From: Flavobacteriaceae bacterium
GTDB lineage: Bacteria; Bacteroidota; Bacteroidia; Flavobacteriales; Flavobacteriaceae
Direction of reading: 5' to 3'
Length of the DNA stretch: 64,000 nt
Assembly: GCA_018402205.1 (NCBI GenBank)
Contig: JAGYIX010000003.1
Coordinates: 496,001 to 560,000, forward strand
Part shown: positions 39,167 to 49,615 of the stretch, in pieces
Layout: every line of letters begins with the position of its first letter
Numbering within the stretch: position 1 is the first letter of the stretch
Translations under genes and position numbers: made by a program
Notes under the pieces: model-generated
Told to the model about the DNA's origin: nothing
The model's database searches: none
What the model saw: the letters and a program-made list of their open reading frames with translations, nothing else

Positions 39167-40123
39167 ATGTCTGTACTTGTATACCTAGAAACCGAGAACC
39201 AATCGCTAAAAAAATCTTCTGCAGAGCTAGCCTCTTTTGCAAAAGCGCTAGCAGGTTCTGAAAAGACTATTGGCTTATGCGTTAATGCCTCAGATGCTGC
39301 CAATTTTACCTCTTATGGGCTAGACGAGCTCATTGTTATCGATCACCCCGCACAGACCCTTAGTGCCGAAGAGGTAGCCCAATTGGTAGCTGCTATTGCC
39401 GAAGAGGTTTCCGCAATTAAGGTTATCATAGGCTCTAGCGCAGACGCTCGCTATTACGGATCTCTTATTGCTGCCCGATTAAGTGCTTCTTATATTCCAA
39501 ACGTGGCAGCAATACCAGAGCAGCGCGACGGAGAGCTACTCTATAAACGGAGTGTATTTACCAATAAAGGATACGCCTACACTGCAGCCAAAGCTTCAAG
39601 AATAGTCATTGGACTTTCCAAAAATGCTTTTGGGATTCACGAGAATAATCAACCCTTGACCCTTAGCCAAAGAAGCCTCGATTTGGATACGCCCAAAGTA
39701 CGTTCAGAAGGAGTCGAAAAAGCCAGCGGAAAAGCCACCATAGCTGACGCCGACGTGGTTGTCTCGGCCGGAAGGGGGCTCAAAGGCCCTGAAAACTGGG
39801 GAATGATCGAAGAACTAGCCGATATATTAGGTGCCGCCACTGCCTGCTCAAAACCAGTGTCTGATTTAGGTTGGAGACCGCACGGAGAGCATGTAGGACA
39901 AACAGGGAAGCCCGTATCCACGAATCTCTACATCGCCATCGGCATTTCAGGGGCAATTCAACATTTGGCAGGAGTTAACACCTCTAAAGTCAAAGTAGTG
40001 ATCAATAATGACCCTGAAGCACCTTTCTTTAAAGCTGCCGACTACGGAGTGGTTGGCGACGCCTTTGAAGTAGTGCCGCAGCTCATAGAAAAATTGAAAC
40101 ACTTTAAGGCCCAAACCGCCTAA
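39167..40123 (+). CDS. etfA: Electron transfer flavoprotein alpha subunit
   Basis: VVSAGRGLKGPENWGMIEELADILGAATACSKPVSDLGWRPHGEHVGQTGKPV. Confidence 0.96.
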   Translation: MSVLVYLETENQSLKKSSAELASFAKALAGSEKTIGLCVNASDAANFTSYGLDELIVIDHPAQTLSAEEVAQLVAAIAEEVSAIKVIIGSSADARYYGSLIAARLSASYIPNVAAIPEQRDGELLYKRSVFTNKGYAYTAAKASRIVIGLSKNAFGIHENNQPLTLSQRSLDLDTPKVRSEGVEKASGKATIADADVVVSAGRGLKGPENWGMIEELADILGAATACSKPVSDLGWRPHGEHVGQTGKPVSTNLYIAIGISGAIQHLAGVNTSKVKVVINNDPEAPFFKAADYGVVGDAFEVVPQLIEKLKHFKAQTA

Positions 40124-40144
40124 AAACGCGTATTTTGCCCCCTA

Positions 40145-40753
40145 ATGAGTACGGTACAACTAATCATAAAGGGGATTTCTTATAGCCAGGCTCAAAACGG
40201 GGCCTATGCACTCATTCTCGAAGAAGAGTCAGGTGAAAGAAAATTACCCATAGTCATTGGTGCTTTTGAAGCGCAATCTATAGCCGTTGCCTTAGAAGAA
40301 GATTTAAAACCACCTCGCCCACTTACCCACGACCTTTTTAAAAACACCCTTAACCGATTTGATATTAGCCTTGACTATGTGCTTATTCACAAATTGAAAG
40401 AAGGGGTCTTTTATGCCAGCTTGATCTGCCAAAAAGACGGAAAAGAAGAAATCATTGATGCGCGAACCAGTGACGCCGTAGCTTTAGCAGCGCGTTTTGG
40501 AGCGCCAATTCAAACCTATTCACAGATACTAGACCAAGCAGGGATTACCTTTTCATCTCTAGACATGAACGTAAAAAAAACCGCCCCGTCTGACCTAGAG
40601 TCTATGAAAAACTCTACCCAATCTACCCAATCAAACTTCGGTTCATACTCAGAAAAGCAGTTACATGCCGCCCTAAAAAAGGCGGTTACAGATGAAGATT
40701 ACGAGAAAGCTGCTGCCTTAAGAGACGAATTAGAGCGAAGAAATCTTTCATAA
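40145..40753 (+). CDS. Bifunctional nuclease family protein
   Basis: ALILEEESGERKLPIVIGAFEAQSIAVALE; DARTSDAVALAARFGAPI; C-terminal UVR-like motif. Confidence 0.92.
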   Translation: MSTVQLIIKGISYSQAQNGAYALILEEESGERKLPIVIGAFEAQSIAVALEEDLKPPRPLTHDLFKNTLNRFDISLDYVLIHKLKEGVFYASLICQKDGKEEIIDARTSDAVALAARFGAPIQTYSQILDQAGITFSSLDMNVKKTAPSDLESMKNSTQSTQSNFGSYSEKQLHAALKKAVTDEDYEKAAALRDELERRNLS

Positions 40754-40770
40754 CTTAAGTTCCTTTTAAA

Positions 40771-42063
40771 ATGGCCATACTTAGAGGACTTATCGGAATT
40801 GCCGTATTGCTGGCAATAGCTTATTTGCTAAGTTCAAAACGCACAGCCGTTAGGTGGAAAACCGTTTTCATTGGTCTTGCCCTTCAATTTACACTAGCAT
40901 TTGGGGTACTTCGCATAGAATGGGTTAAACAAGTATTTAATGTAATGGGTGGTTTTTTCACAGCCATACTTGAATTCACTGAAAGCGGCAGTCTTTTCTT
41001 GTTTGGCAATCTTATTGATGCTTCTAACCCCACCATAGGGTATGTTTTCGCCCTTCAAATTTTACCTACCATTGTATTCTTCTCTGCACTCACCTCTATT
41101 CTGTATTACTTTGGTATTATACAGCGGGTAGTCAAAGCCTTAGCCTGGCTGCTGACCAAAGCGCTCGGAATATCTGGTGCTGAAAGTCTTTCGGTAGCCG
41201 GAAACATATTCTTAGGCCAAACAGAGGCTCCTTTATTAATTAAGGCTTATTTGCCTAAAATGAATCGCTCAGAAATACTACTGGTGATGACCGGCGGCAT
41301 GGCAACAGTTGCCGGGGGAGTACTTGCCTCTTATGTAAGTTTTCTAGGCGGATCTGACCCAGAGCTAAGACTGTCTTTTGCCCGTCATTTAATTGCCGCT
41401 TCAGTAATGGCAGCACCAGGGGCTATACTTATTTCTAAACTGATGCTTCCGCAGACCAAAGTTGTAGACGAGGCCATTGAAATTTCAGACACCTCTTCGG
41501 GCTCTAATGCGCTAGATGCTTTAGCAAATGGAACTACAGAAGGATTAAAACTAGCCTTAAATGTAGGGGCAATGCTGCTCGTGTTTATTGCCTTCATAGC
41601 GCTAATTAACGGCGTGTTGAATCAGTTGGGCACCATAGGAGGTCTAAATGATTTTCTCGCTCCTTTATGGGGGTATGAAAAGGTATCTCTAGAGGCAATT
41701 TTGGGCACCCTTTTTGCACCACTAATGTATATAATTGGTGTAGCTAAAGAAGATCTTAGTCTTATGGGGCAATTATTAGGTATCAAATTGGTAGCCTCAG
41801 AATTCGTAGCCTACACTCAGCTTGCGAGTTTAAAAGACATGAACAATGCCGTTCACTTGGCCTATGACAAATCTGTTTTAATGGCCACTTATATGCTCTG
41901 CGGATTCGCCAATTTCGCCTCTATAGGTATACAAATTGGTGGAATTGGCACTTTAGCCCCTTCCCAAAAGAAAACCTTGTCAGAATTGGGCTTCAAAGCC
42001 CTTATTGCGGGCTCACTCGCCTCACTGCTATCTGCTACCATCGCCGGAATGATCTTGGGTTAA
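40771..42063 (+). CDS. NupC/CNT family nucleoside transporter
   Basis: GNIFLGQTEAPLLIKAYLPKMNRSEILLVMTGGMATVAGGV and C-terminal GFANFASIGIQIGGIG. Confidence 0.95.
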   Translation: MAILRGLIGIAVLLAIAYLLSSKRTAVRWKTVFIGLALQFTLAFGVLRIEWVKQVFNVMGGFFTAILEFTESGSLFLFGNLIDASNPTIGYVFALQILPTIVFFSALTSILYYFGIIQRVVKALAWLLTKALGISGAESLSVAGNIFLGQTEAPLLIKAYLPKMNRSEILLVMTGGMATVAGGVLASYVSFLGGSDPELRLSFARHLIAASVMAAPGAILISKLMLPQTKVVDEAIEISDTSSGSNALDALANGTTEGLKLALNVGAMLLVFIAFIALINGVLNQLGTIGGLNDFLAPLWGYEKVSLEAILGTLFAPLMYIIGVAKEDLSLMGQLLGIKLVASEFVAYTQLASLKDMNNAVHLAYDKSVLMATYMLCGFANFASIGIQIGGIGTLAPSQKKTLSELGFKALIAGSLASLLSATIAGMILG

Positions 42064-42162
42064 TTAAGCCGTTGATAACCTGAAGATAATCTGTTACTCC
42101 TATAGGCCTCAACCACGTTTGTAGTTAATATCTTTACTTCATACTTATTCTACTAAGAACGC

Positions 42163-42987
42163 ATGCAGGCATACCATCAGCTTTTACAACACATCTTAGA
42201 TCACGGACACCACAAAAGCGACCGAACAGGAACAGGAACTCTAAGTGTATTTGGTCATCAAATGCGTTTTGATTTAAGTCAAGGGTTTCCGTTGGTTACT
42301 ACAAAAAAAGTGCACCTAAAATCGATTATTTACGAATTGCTATGGTTTTTAAAGGGAGAAACCAATATTAAATACCTCACAGAAAACAATGTGCGCATTT
42401 GGAATGAATGGGCCGATTCTCACGGAGACCTTGGTCCCATTTATGGGCATCAATGGCGCAACTGGAACAGCGAAGGAATTGATCAGATTAAAACGGTGAT
42501 AGATACCTTAAAAAGTAATCCAGATAGCCGACGTATGCTGGTGAGTGCCTGGAACCCAAGTGTGCTTCCTGATACCAGCTGTTCTTTTGAAGCCAATGTA
42601 GCCAACAATAAGGCAGCACTTCCGCCTTGCCATGCCTTTTTTCAATTTTATGTTGCCGACGGCAAACTGTCTTGTCAGCTCTATCAGAGAAGTGCAGATG
42701 TATTCTTAGGGGTGCCATTTAATATCGCCTCTTATGCATTGCTCACTATGATGGTAGCGCAGGTCTGTGAATTGGAGGCCGGAGACTTTGTGCATACATT
42801 GGGAGACGTTCATATTTACAGCAACCATCTCGAGCAGGTTACTTTGCAACTGAGCCGTGAGCACAGACCTTTGCCGGTAATGAAAATCAATCCGAACATT
42901 AGAGACATTGATGGCTTTAATTACGAAGATTTTGAATTGGTGGGATACGATCCGCATCTGCCTATCAAAGCCCCTGTAGCCGTTTAA
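42163..42987 (+). CDS. thyA: Thymidylate synthase
   Basis: [41 protein letters not shown]. Confidence 0.98.
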   Translation: MQAYHQLLQHILDHGHHKSDRTGTGTLSVFGHQMRFDLSQGFPLVTTKKVHLKSIIYELLWFLKGETNIKYLTENNVRIWNEWADSHGDLGPIYGHQWRNWNSEGIDQIKTVIDTLKSNPDSRRMLVSAWNPSVLPDTSCSFEANVANNKAALPPCHAFFQFYVADGKLSCQLYQRSADVFLGVPFNIASYALLTMMVAQVCELEAGDFVHTLGDVHIYSNHLEQVTLQLSREHRPLPVMKINPNIRDIDGFNYEDFELVGYDPHLPIKAPVAV

Positions 42988-42996
42988 TACACGTAG

Positions 42997-43488
42997 ATGA
43001 AAGAAATTATTATTGTAGCTGCCTTAGCCAAAAACAGGGCAATGGGCCTGAACAACACCCTCCCTTGGCATCTACCTAAAGACTTTGCTCATTTTAAAGC
43101 ACTTACTTCAGGGCACCCCATAATCATGGGAAGAAAAACCCTAGAGAGTCTTCCGGCCAAACTCAAAAATCGAGATCACATTGTGGTGACCAAAAACAAA
43201 GCCTATCAGCCGAAATTTGAAGTGGAGCAAATTGCACACAGCCTTGAACAGGCCATAGCGTGCTCTATCGACCAAAAGGTGTTTATTGTGGGCGGAGCGC
43301 AAATCTACTTCCAAGCACTGCCCTTAGCTACCGAAATGGTGCTTACCCATGTCGACCATTCTTTTGAGGCCGACACGTTCTTTCCTGAGTTCTCCAATCA
43401 AGAGTGGAAGCCTATAAATAGCGAGTTTCACGCCAAGGACGAAAAAAATATGTACGATTTTAACATAGTGACCTACAGGCGTATTTAG
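42997..43488 (+). CDS. folA: Dihydrofolate reductase
   Basis: ALAKNRAMGLNNTLPWHLPKDFAHFKALT; IIMGRKTLESLP. Confidence 0.97.
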   Translation: MKEIIIVAALAKNRAMGLNNTLPWHLPKDFAHFKALTSGHPIIMGRKTLESLPAKLKNRDHIVVTKNKAYQPKFEVEQIAHSLEQAIACSIDQKVFIVGGAQIYFQALPLATEMVLTHVDHSFEADTFFPEFSNQEWKPINSEFHAKDEKNMYDFNIVTYRRI

Positions 43489-43492
43489 GAGC

Positions 43493-44281
43493 TTACAGCA
43501 CAAGGTGGGTTACAGATCGCAGCTGTTTAAACGACATTTGTCTTGCGAGTTTTGCTAAGTGTTCAGACGATCCACTAGTATAAAGGCGCAGCTCGGGATC
43601 GGCATTGTAAGCGTTCAAAGTGAGCTGTTCGACCCTTCTAGCAACTGCATCAGACGCGCTAAGCACCTTCACCTCTTGTCCTAGTAATTCACTAAATAAA
43701 GGCGCCACAAGCGTATAATGCGTACAGCCCAAAACCAGCGTATCTATGTCGTAAGACTTAAAGTCGTCTACAAAAAAACTAATGCGCTCTCGCAATACAT
43801 CACTTGTCCATGAAAGTTGCTCTATAGCCTCAACCAAGCCTATTCCTGCCCGCTCTATCAGCATAACTTCAGAAGCATATTTTTGGCAGGTTGAACGGTA
43901 TCCTGCACTTTTTAAGGTACGTTCGGTAGCTAGCACCCCTATTCTTCCATTGACTGTGCTCTCTGCTGCTGGTTTTACAGGAGGCTCAATACCCACAAAA
44001 GGCACGTCGAAACGCTGACGCAATTGGCCGATAAGTTCTGTGGTAATCGTATTACAGGCAACCACTATAAGCTGAGCGCCTTGAGACAGTAAAAAAGACA
44101 CTATACGCTCACTGTAATTCAAAAGCGTTTCGGTATCTAGAGATCCATAGGGGGCGTGTAGTGAATCGGCGTAATAGGTATACTTCACCTTCAATCTCCT
44201 TGACTGTAGTGCGTTGAGCACACTCAATCCTCCAAGTCCCGAGTCAAAGACTCCTATATGAAAGGTGTTTTTTGCACTCAT
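43493..44281 (-). CDS. murI: Glutamate racemase
   Basis: IGVFDSGLGGLSVL; VVACNTITTE; LVLGCTHYTLV. Confidence 0.97.
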   Translation of the reverse strand: MSAKNTFHIGVFDSGLGGLSVLNALQSRRLKVKYTYYADSLHAPYGSLDTETLLNYSERIVSFLLSQGAQLIVVACNTITTELIGQLRQRFDVPFVGIEPPVKPAAESTVNGRIGVLATERTLKSAGYRSTCQKYASEVMLIERAGIGLVEAIEQLSWTSDVLRERISFFVDDFKSYDIDTLVLGCTHYTLVAPLFSELLGQEVKVLSASDAVARRVEQLTLNAYNADPELRLYTSGSSEHLAKLARQMSFKQLRSVTHLVL

Positions 44282-44291
44282 AAAGGCTCAT

Positions 44292-44315
44292 AAAAAAACC
44301 GCCACTTGGGCGGTT
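44292..44315 (-). terminator. Rho-independent terminator of the ompH operon
   Basis: Minus strand AACCGCCCAAGTGGCGGTTTTTTT hairpin plus U-tract between ompH and murI. Confidence 0.85.
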
Positions 44316-44337
44316 TAAATTACGGTATTGCGGGCAT

Positions 44338-44838
44338 TTAAAAACCTAATTCTTTTTTTACTTCAGCCATAAGATCCTTACCAGTAAAAACAATTAATCC
44401 TGATCCTGGGCTGGCATCCATAACGTAATCAAAGCCTTGAGCTTGGGCCACTTTTTCAATAGCCAGTTTAGCCTTTTCAGAAATAGGTGCAAAAAGGTCT
44501 TGCTGTTTGCGTTGCAATTCACCCATTGCAGCTTGCTCAGCGTTACCAATGTTGCGCTCTGCTCCTTGTAACTCATCTGCTCTAGCCTTATTTTCTTCAG
44601 CTGTTTTCGAAGCCGCTTCGTTCTGATAAGTAACCAGTTTTTTCTGAAGCTCGGCTACAGAAGATTCGATATCGGCTCTATAAGTGGCTTCAAGCTTTTT
44701 TAATTCTTCTTGTGCCGCCTTCATTTCAGGCATATCCATAAGAAGTTGCTGCACATCAATGTGCGCTACTTTAGACTGTGCATAAGTCGCTGTTGACACT
44801 GAAATCAACGCTAATAGTGCTAATAAATACTGTTTCAT
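44338..44838 (-). CDS. OmpH/Skp family periplasmic chaperone
   Basis: Signal peptide MKQYLLALLALISVSTATYAQ, coiled-coil, C-terminal FDYVMDASPGSGLIVF. Confidence 0.92.
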   Translation of the reverse strand: MKQYLLALLALISVSTATYAQSKVAHIDVQQLLMDMPEMKAAQEELKKLEATYRADIESSVAELQKKLVTYQNEAASKTAEENKARADELQGAERNIGNAEQAAMGELQRKQQDLFAPISEKAKLAIEKVAQAQGFDYVMDASPGSGLIVFTGKDLMAEVKKELGF

Positions 44839-44849
44839 GGTGATTAGAT

Positions 44850-45617
44850 TCATTTAATTGAGTCGTTGTTTTTAGTTTTCTGTGCTTCCATTTCTTTCTC
44901 TCGGGCAGCCCGAGCCTTTAAAACTTCTTCGCGCTTGCTAATATAAGCCTTTCTGCGCTGCTGTCGTTCACTTTCTAAACGATCAAGAGCCTTTTTTCGT
45001 TCTTCTTCTGCTTCGGCCGCAGAAGGTCTTTCAGGACCATACGTCTGGTCGTCTACGCTGCTTGCTATTTCGCCTTTTGCACCTGTAAGTTTTACCTCAT
45101 GCTCTCGTTCTAACAGCAATAGAACCTGATCACTTAGATCAAACTGATTGTCAGCAAAAAGCAATACAACATCTGAAGATTTATCCATTATGAGATCGAA
45201 TTTTCGCGTTTCGGCAATTTCTTGAACCACTTCAAAAATAAGATCTTGAAGCGGACGCACTACATTCATTTCTTGGGTAATAAAATCACCCTTTGGCCCA
45301 AATCTGCTTTGTTGATATTGGCGAAGTTGCTGCTCGAGCGACGCAATGTCTCGTTCGCGGTCTTCAATAACCGAAAGCGGAAGCAAAATGCGCCTATTCA
45401 TTAGTTCGCGTTTTTGACGATCAAGCTGCTGTTGCATAGAATCTATTTCTACAGACCATTGATCGGCTTGAAGCTGAATACGTGCCCTCATGTCATTGTA
45501 GCTCGCCACTTTAGAGAGAATATATTCAGTGTCTATATAACCTACCCGAGTTGCGCGCTGCGCGTTAACCGCCTGCGCCACAAAAAAACACCCCGCAAGT
45601 AAAAATAAAAGACGCAT
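44850..45617 (-). CDS. OmpH/Skp family protein (second paralogue)
   Basis: Signal peptide MRLLFLLAGCFFVAQAVNAQ, VGYIDTEYILSKVASYNDM, coiled-coil; downstream of bamA. Confidence 0.9.
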   Translation of the reverse strand: MRLLFLLAGCFFVAQAVNAQRATRVGYIDTEYILSKVASYNDMRARIQLQADQWSVEIDSMQQQLDRQKRELMNRRILLPLSVIEDRERDIASLEQQLRQYQQSRFGPKGDFITQEMNVVRPLQDLIFEVVQEIAETRKFDLIMDKSSDVVLLFADNQFDLSDQVLLLLEREHEVKLTGAKGEIASSVDDQTYGPERPSAAEAEEERKKALDRLESERQQRRKAYISKREEVLKARAAREKEMEAQKTKNNDSIK

Positions 45618-48247
45618 TAGAACTGCTGACCTATGATAAAGTGTGTCTGCCATCCGCTCGGGCCAACTGACCCCGGAATGGCATCGGTGTCAAATCCGTA
45701 ACCAAAGTCGATTCCGAGAAGTCCAAATGCGGGCATAAAAATGCGCACACCCAAACCTGCAGAACGTTTAAGCTGAAACGGGTTAAACGTCTTAAAATCT
45801 GTAAAGGCATTACCTGCCTCTAAGAATGCTAGGGTATATACAGAGGCCGCAGGCTTCAAGGTTATCGGATAACGCAATTCAAGAGAGAATTTATTGTAAA
45901 TGGCCCCTCCATCTTGTTCTTGACGACCACTAATCGGATTAATGGTATAGGGGGTTATAGAGCTGTTCTCGTAACCCCTGAGTTGAATGTTCTCGCGACC
46001 GTCTAAAGTAAAGTTACCTAGTCCGTCTCCTCCCACATAGAAGCGTTCGAAAGGAACGTTTCCGATCTCATCGTTATAGGCACCCAAAAATCCAAACTCT
46101 GCGTTTGTGCGCAATACGAGCTTATCGACTAATCGGGTGTACCAGTCACCCTTGAACTTGACCTTATAAAATTCAAGCAACTTAAAGCGCTCCTCTTCTA
46201 AAGCCTCAAGATCTCGACTGAGCTCAGAATAATTTGGTCCTTCTATACCGCCATTTAAAAGCTCTCGGGTTACATCGGCAATCTCATCTCTAATTGCTCC
46301 AAAATCTTTATTTGAAAAAGCCGAGAACGGAGGAGTTACACGTACAGTAAGTTCGAAGTTTGATCCCGTAAGCGGGAAAATACGACTAGGCCCCTGAGAG
46401 CTGCGTTGCAGTCCAAAGCTATAAGAGAACGAGTTCGAGCTTCCATTTCCGAAGTTGAAAAGCCCGAGATTGTAATTCTGAAAATTATAGTTCTGAAAAC
46501 TAAGTGCGTGTGAAACTACAAAAAAGTCGTCGGGCCACTGTACCCTCTTCGAAAGCCCGGTATTTATGCCGATGATTCCAAATCCTCTAGTCTTATCTAC
46601 GTCGAAACGGCCATTTCTAAATTGCGAAGCAAATTGTTGCGTTTGCTGCAGAGAAACGTTGAAGCGCACTGGTTTTTGTCCGCCCAGCCAAGGCTCGGCA
46701 AAGTTTAGGCTATACACTCTAAAAGTTCTACTGGCTTGAAGTCTAAGCGCAAACGTTTGACCGTCACCCATGGGAACCGGTTTGTACGATTCTTTATCGA
46801 GAATATTGCGCATAGAAAAGTTGTTGAACGAAAGCCCCAAGGTTCCTATAAATCCGCCACCTCCAACACCGCCTTGAAGTTCAATTTGACTGGATCCTGC
46901 TTCTACTAAAGAGTAATTAAGGTCTACGGTACCCGAATTTGGATCGGGGTTTACTACATCAGGAGAAATTTGCTCCGGATCAAAAAAGCCCAACTGGCCC
47001 AATTCGCGAATGGTTCGAACGATATTATCTTTGCTGTATTGCTGCCCTGGCTTTGTGCGTAATTCTCTATAGATAACGTGGTCGTTCGTTTTATCATTAC
47101 CCGTCACCGCTACGTGATTCAAAAAAGTCTCTTTACCCTCAATGATCCGGATTTCAAAATTGATCGTATCGTTCTGAGCCGAAACTTCAACCGGATTTAT
47201 ACTTGAAAATAAGTACCCGTTGTTCTGATAGAGATTAGTAATGTCTTCTCCATCTGGCTTGGAATTATCGGCTATACGCTTTTTAAGCAGCACTCCGTTG
47301 TAGGTGTCTCCTTTTTCAATACCTAAGACCGAAGCCAACACATTGTCGTCGTAAACTGTATTCCCAACAAAGTCAATTTCGCCGAAATAATACTTATCTC
47401 CTTCTTCCAAAGAGATTTTAATTCCTATACTCTCTTCATTTATGGCGTATACGGAGTCTCCTAAAACTCGGGCGTCTCGATAGCCCCTCTCGGCATAGGC
47501 ATCGACAAGAGACTCAAGGTCTTCTTCAAAATCTGAGGTGATGAATTTAGATTTTTTCCAAAAGCGGTAGACTTTCTTTCGCTTGGTATTTTTAAGCGCT
47601 TTTTCTAAAACTTGAAGCTTAAGGGCAGATGATCCCGCAAAATTAATCTCAGCAACCTTCACCTTACTGCCTTTGTTGACATTGATTACCATATCGCGGG
47701 AATTGGTGATTGTGGTATCAATCTTGGTGGCAATTGTTACATTGGAATTGAGATATCCCTTTTCTCGATACGTTTTTTCCAGGTAATTCTTCGTATTCTC
47801 AATGAGGCTTTCGGTTATTTTTTTGCCTTTTTTAAGGTCTGTGTCGTCAATTAATCCCTCGATCTTATTGTTTTTAACCCCATAAAAAGTGACGTTATTT
47901 AAGGTCGGACGCTCCACTACCGAAAGTTCTAAAAAAATGGAGTCGTTTCTAATATCTGTGTAGTAAAGCGCCACATCACTGAAAAGCTCTAGATTCCAAA
48001 GCTTTTTAATACTCGCACTAACCTCTTCGCTAGGAACAGTCATAAATTGACCCTCTTTGAATCCGGCGAAGCTCTTTACGGTTTGCTCGTTGTAACTCTC
48101 TAATCCGGTCACTCGAACCTCTCCAATAATATAAGTGGGTGGGCGTTGCACCATGTCGGCAGAATCTTGGGCATGAAGCCCAGCTACCGACCAAGCCAAG
48201 AACAAGGCAAGGCTATAAAGCCATTTATACTTCGGGATTCTTCTCAA
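45617..48247 (-). CDS. bamA: Outer membrane protein assembly factor BamA
   Basis: POTRA repeats plus Omp85 barrel; likely TTG start giving signal peptide MRRIPKYKWLYSLALFLAWSVAGLHAQ. Confidence 0.93.
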   Translation of the reverse strand: MRRIPKYKWLYSLALFLAWSVAGLHAQDSADMVQRPPTYIIGEVRVTGLESYNEQTVKSFAGFKEGQFMTVPSEEVSASIKKLWNLELFSDVALYYTDIRNDSIFLELSVVERPTLNNVTFYGVKNNKIEGLIDDTDLKKGKKITESLIENTKNYLEKTYREKGYLNSNVTIATKIDTTITNSRDMVINVNKGSKVKVAEINFAGSSALKLQVLEKALKNTKRKKVYRFWKKSKFITSDFEEDLESLVDAYAERGYRDARVLGDSVYAINEESIGIKISLEEGDKYYFGEIDFVGNTVYDDNVLASVLGIEKGDTYNGVLLKKRIADNSKPDGEDITNLYQNNGYLFSSINPVEVSAQNDTINFEIRIIEGKETFLNHVAVTGNDKTNDHVIYRELRTKPGQQYSKDNIVRTIRELGQLGFFDPEQISPDVVNPDPNSGTVDLNYSLVEAGSSQIELQGGVGGGGFIGTLGLSFNNFSMRNILDKESYKPVPMGDGQTFALRLQASRTFRVYSLNFAEPWLGGQKPVRFNVSLQQTQQFASQFRNGRFDVDKTRGFGIIGINTGLSKRVQWPDDFFVVSHALSFQNYNFQNYNLGLFNFGNGSSNSFSYSFGLQRSSQGPSRIFPLTGSNFELTVRVTPPFSAFSNKDFGAIRDEIADVTRELLNGGIEGPNYSELSRDLEALEEERFKLLEFYKVKFKGDWYTRLVDKLVLRTNAEFGFLGAYNDEIGNVPFERFYVGGDGLGNFTLDGRENIQLRGYENSSITPYTINPISGRQEQDGGAIYNKFSLELRYPITLKPAASVYTLAFLEAGNAFTDFKTFNPFQLKRSAGLGVRIFMPAFGLLGIDFGYGFDTDAIPGSVGPSGWQTHFIIGQQF

Positions 48248-48971
48248 GCTGTTCGCTGGTCTTTCCAAATCGACGTTCTCTATTTTGGTAATCCATTAGC
48301 GCCTCTTCAAGGTGCTCTTCTTTAAAGTCTGGCCAGAATCGCTCTGTAAAAAATAGCTCTGCATAAGCACTTTGCCACAACAAAAAATTACTAATACGCC
48401 GCTCTCCGCTCGTTCTAATAAGCAAATCTACATCGGGCAAATTAGCGGTGTAAAGATGCTCATTTACCACAGACGCATCGATATGGTCTGGGTGAATTAA
48501 GCCATTTTTAACTTTTTGGGCCACAATTCGCGTCATTTCTGTAATTTCTTCGCGGCCTCCGTAACTTAATGCCAAGGTGAGTACCATTCCCGTATTTTCA
48601 GCAGTTTGATCCACAGCCCGCTCTAATTCGTTTAAGATTACTTCGGGTAAAGTAGAAATGCCTCCTACGGTCTGCAATCGGATGTTATGTTTTAACATGG
48701 TATCCAATTCTGATTTAAGCGCACTTAACAAAATGCGCATTAAAATGTCTACTTCTTTTTTTGGTCTAAGCCAGTTTTCAGTAGAAAAGGCATAAAGGGT
48801 CAAATAGGGAATTTTCTTTTTAGCACAGGCCTCTACAACCTCCCGTACGGCCTTAAAACCAGCTTCATGACCAAAAACTCTCGGTTTACCTTGTTTTTGA
48901 GCCCAACGTCCGTTACCATCCATTATGATGGCGAGGTGATTAGGTAAGCTATGGTTAGGAAACTTGCTCAT
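48225..48971 (-). CDS. uppS: Isoprenyl (di-trans,poly-cis-undecaprenyl) transferase
   Basis: LAIIMDGNGRWAQKQGKPRVFGHEAG; LLIRTSGERRISNFLLWQSAYAEL. Confidence 0.97.
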   Translation of the reverse strand: MSKFPNHSLPNHLAIIMDGNGRWAQKQGKPRVFGHEAGFKAVREVVEACAKKKIPYLTLYAFSTENWLRPKKEVDILMRILLSALKSELDTMLKHNIRLQTVGGISTLPEVILNELERAVDQTAENTGMVLTLALSYGGREEITEMTRIVAQKVKNGLIHPDHIDASVVNEHLYTANLPDVDLLIRTSGERRISNFLLWQSAYAELFFTERFWPDFKEEHLEEALMDYQNRERRFGKTSEQLEKNPEV

Positions 48972-49003
48972 TCGCAGTAGGGTCATAGAGCTATAAAAGC
49001 CCT

Positions 49004-49609
49004 TCAAAAGTTGGGGCCAAAGGTATAAGTTATTGTGAAATTAGGAAACACATACCAATCATTAAGTATTGATTTCTCTCTTGTTGCTATGCGAATGCCC
49101 GAAGCTAGTTCAGTAGCCACAATAAACCGATTGCGTTTCATCTTTGCGCCAAAGCTGAAAATTGCAGACGGGTTAAAATCACGTTTATTGGACAAATCAG
49201 AATCAACAAGACCACTAATCACAGAAAATCCTAGGCCTAAATAAGGTACTACCGGGGTTCTAGTTCTGTAAATATTGTAGTCGTTGAAATGAAATTCTCC
49301 TAAAATGGAAATAAAACTATCCTCATTCACTGTTTCATCTACATTATCTATTTTTTTAAATAAATCTCTTTCTAGAGCAGAAAAAGTTGCTCTGATGGCA
49401 AATCTATAGGGCATGTTGTAGCGCATTACTAAGGCAGGTGAAAAACGCAGCGAACCAAACATCTCTTTTGGCGATGCATTCAAGTCTACATACTCAGAAA
49501 CCGCCTGAGCACTAAACCCAACGTCTACACGGTTAAATACCGATTGGGCCTTTAGAGTATTTAAAGTTAAAGTGCACGCTATAAATAGGGCTATAAATGT
49601 ACTCTTCAT
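49004..49609 (-). CDS. Outer membrane beta-barrel protein (PorG-like position)
   Basis: Signal peptide MKSTFIALFIACTLTLNTLKAQ; alternating strands; C-terminal FTITYTFGPNF; between nadK and uppS. Confidence 0.7.
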   Translation of the reverse strand: MKSTFIALFIACTLTLNTLKAQSVFNRVDVGFSAQAVSEYVDLNASPKEMFGSLRFSPALVMRYNMPYRFAIRATFSALERDLFKKIDNVDETVNEDSFISILGEFHFNDYNIYRTRTPVVPYLGLGFSVISGLVDSDLSNKRDFNPSAIFSFGAKMKRNRFIVATELASGIRIATREKSILNDWYVFPNFTITYTFGPNF

Positions 49610-49615
49610 AACCGA

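Noticed and set aside
44338-45617. Two adjacent ompH/skp genes considered as a recent tandem duplication
   Set aside because: Sequences are highly diverged and a bamA-ompH-ompH arrangement is common in Bacteroidota, so not a recent event
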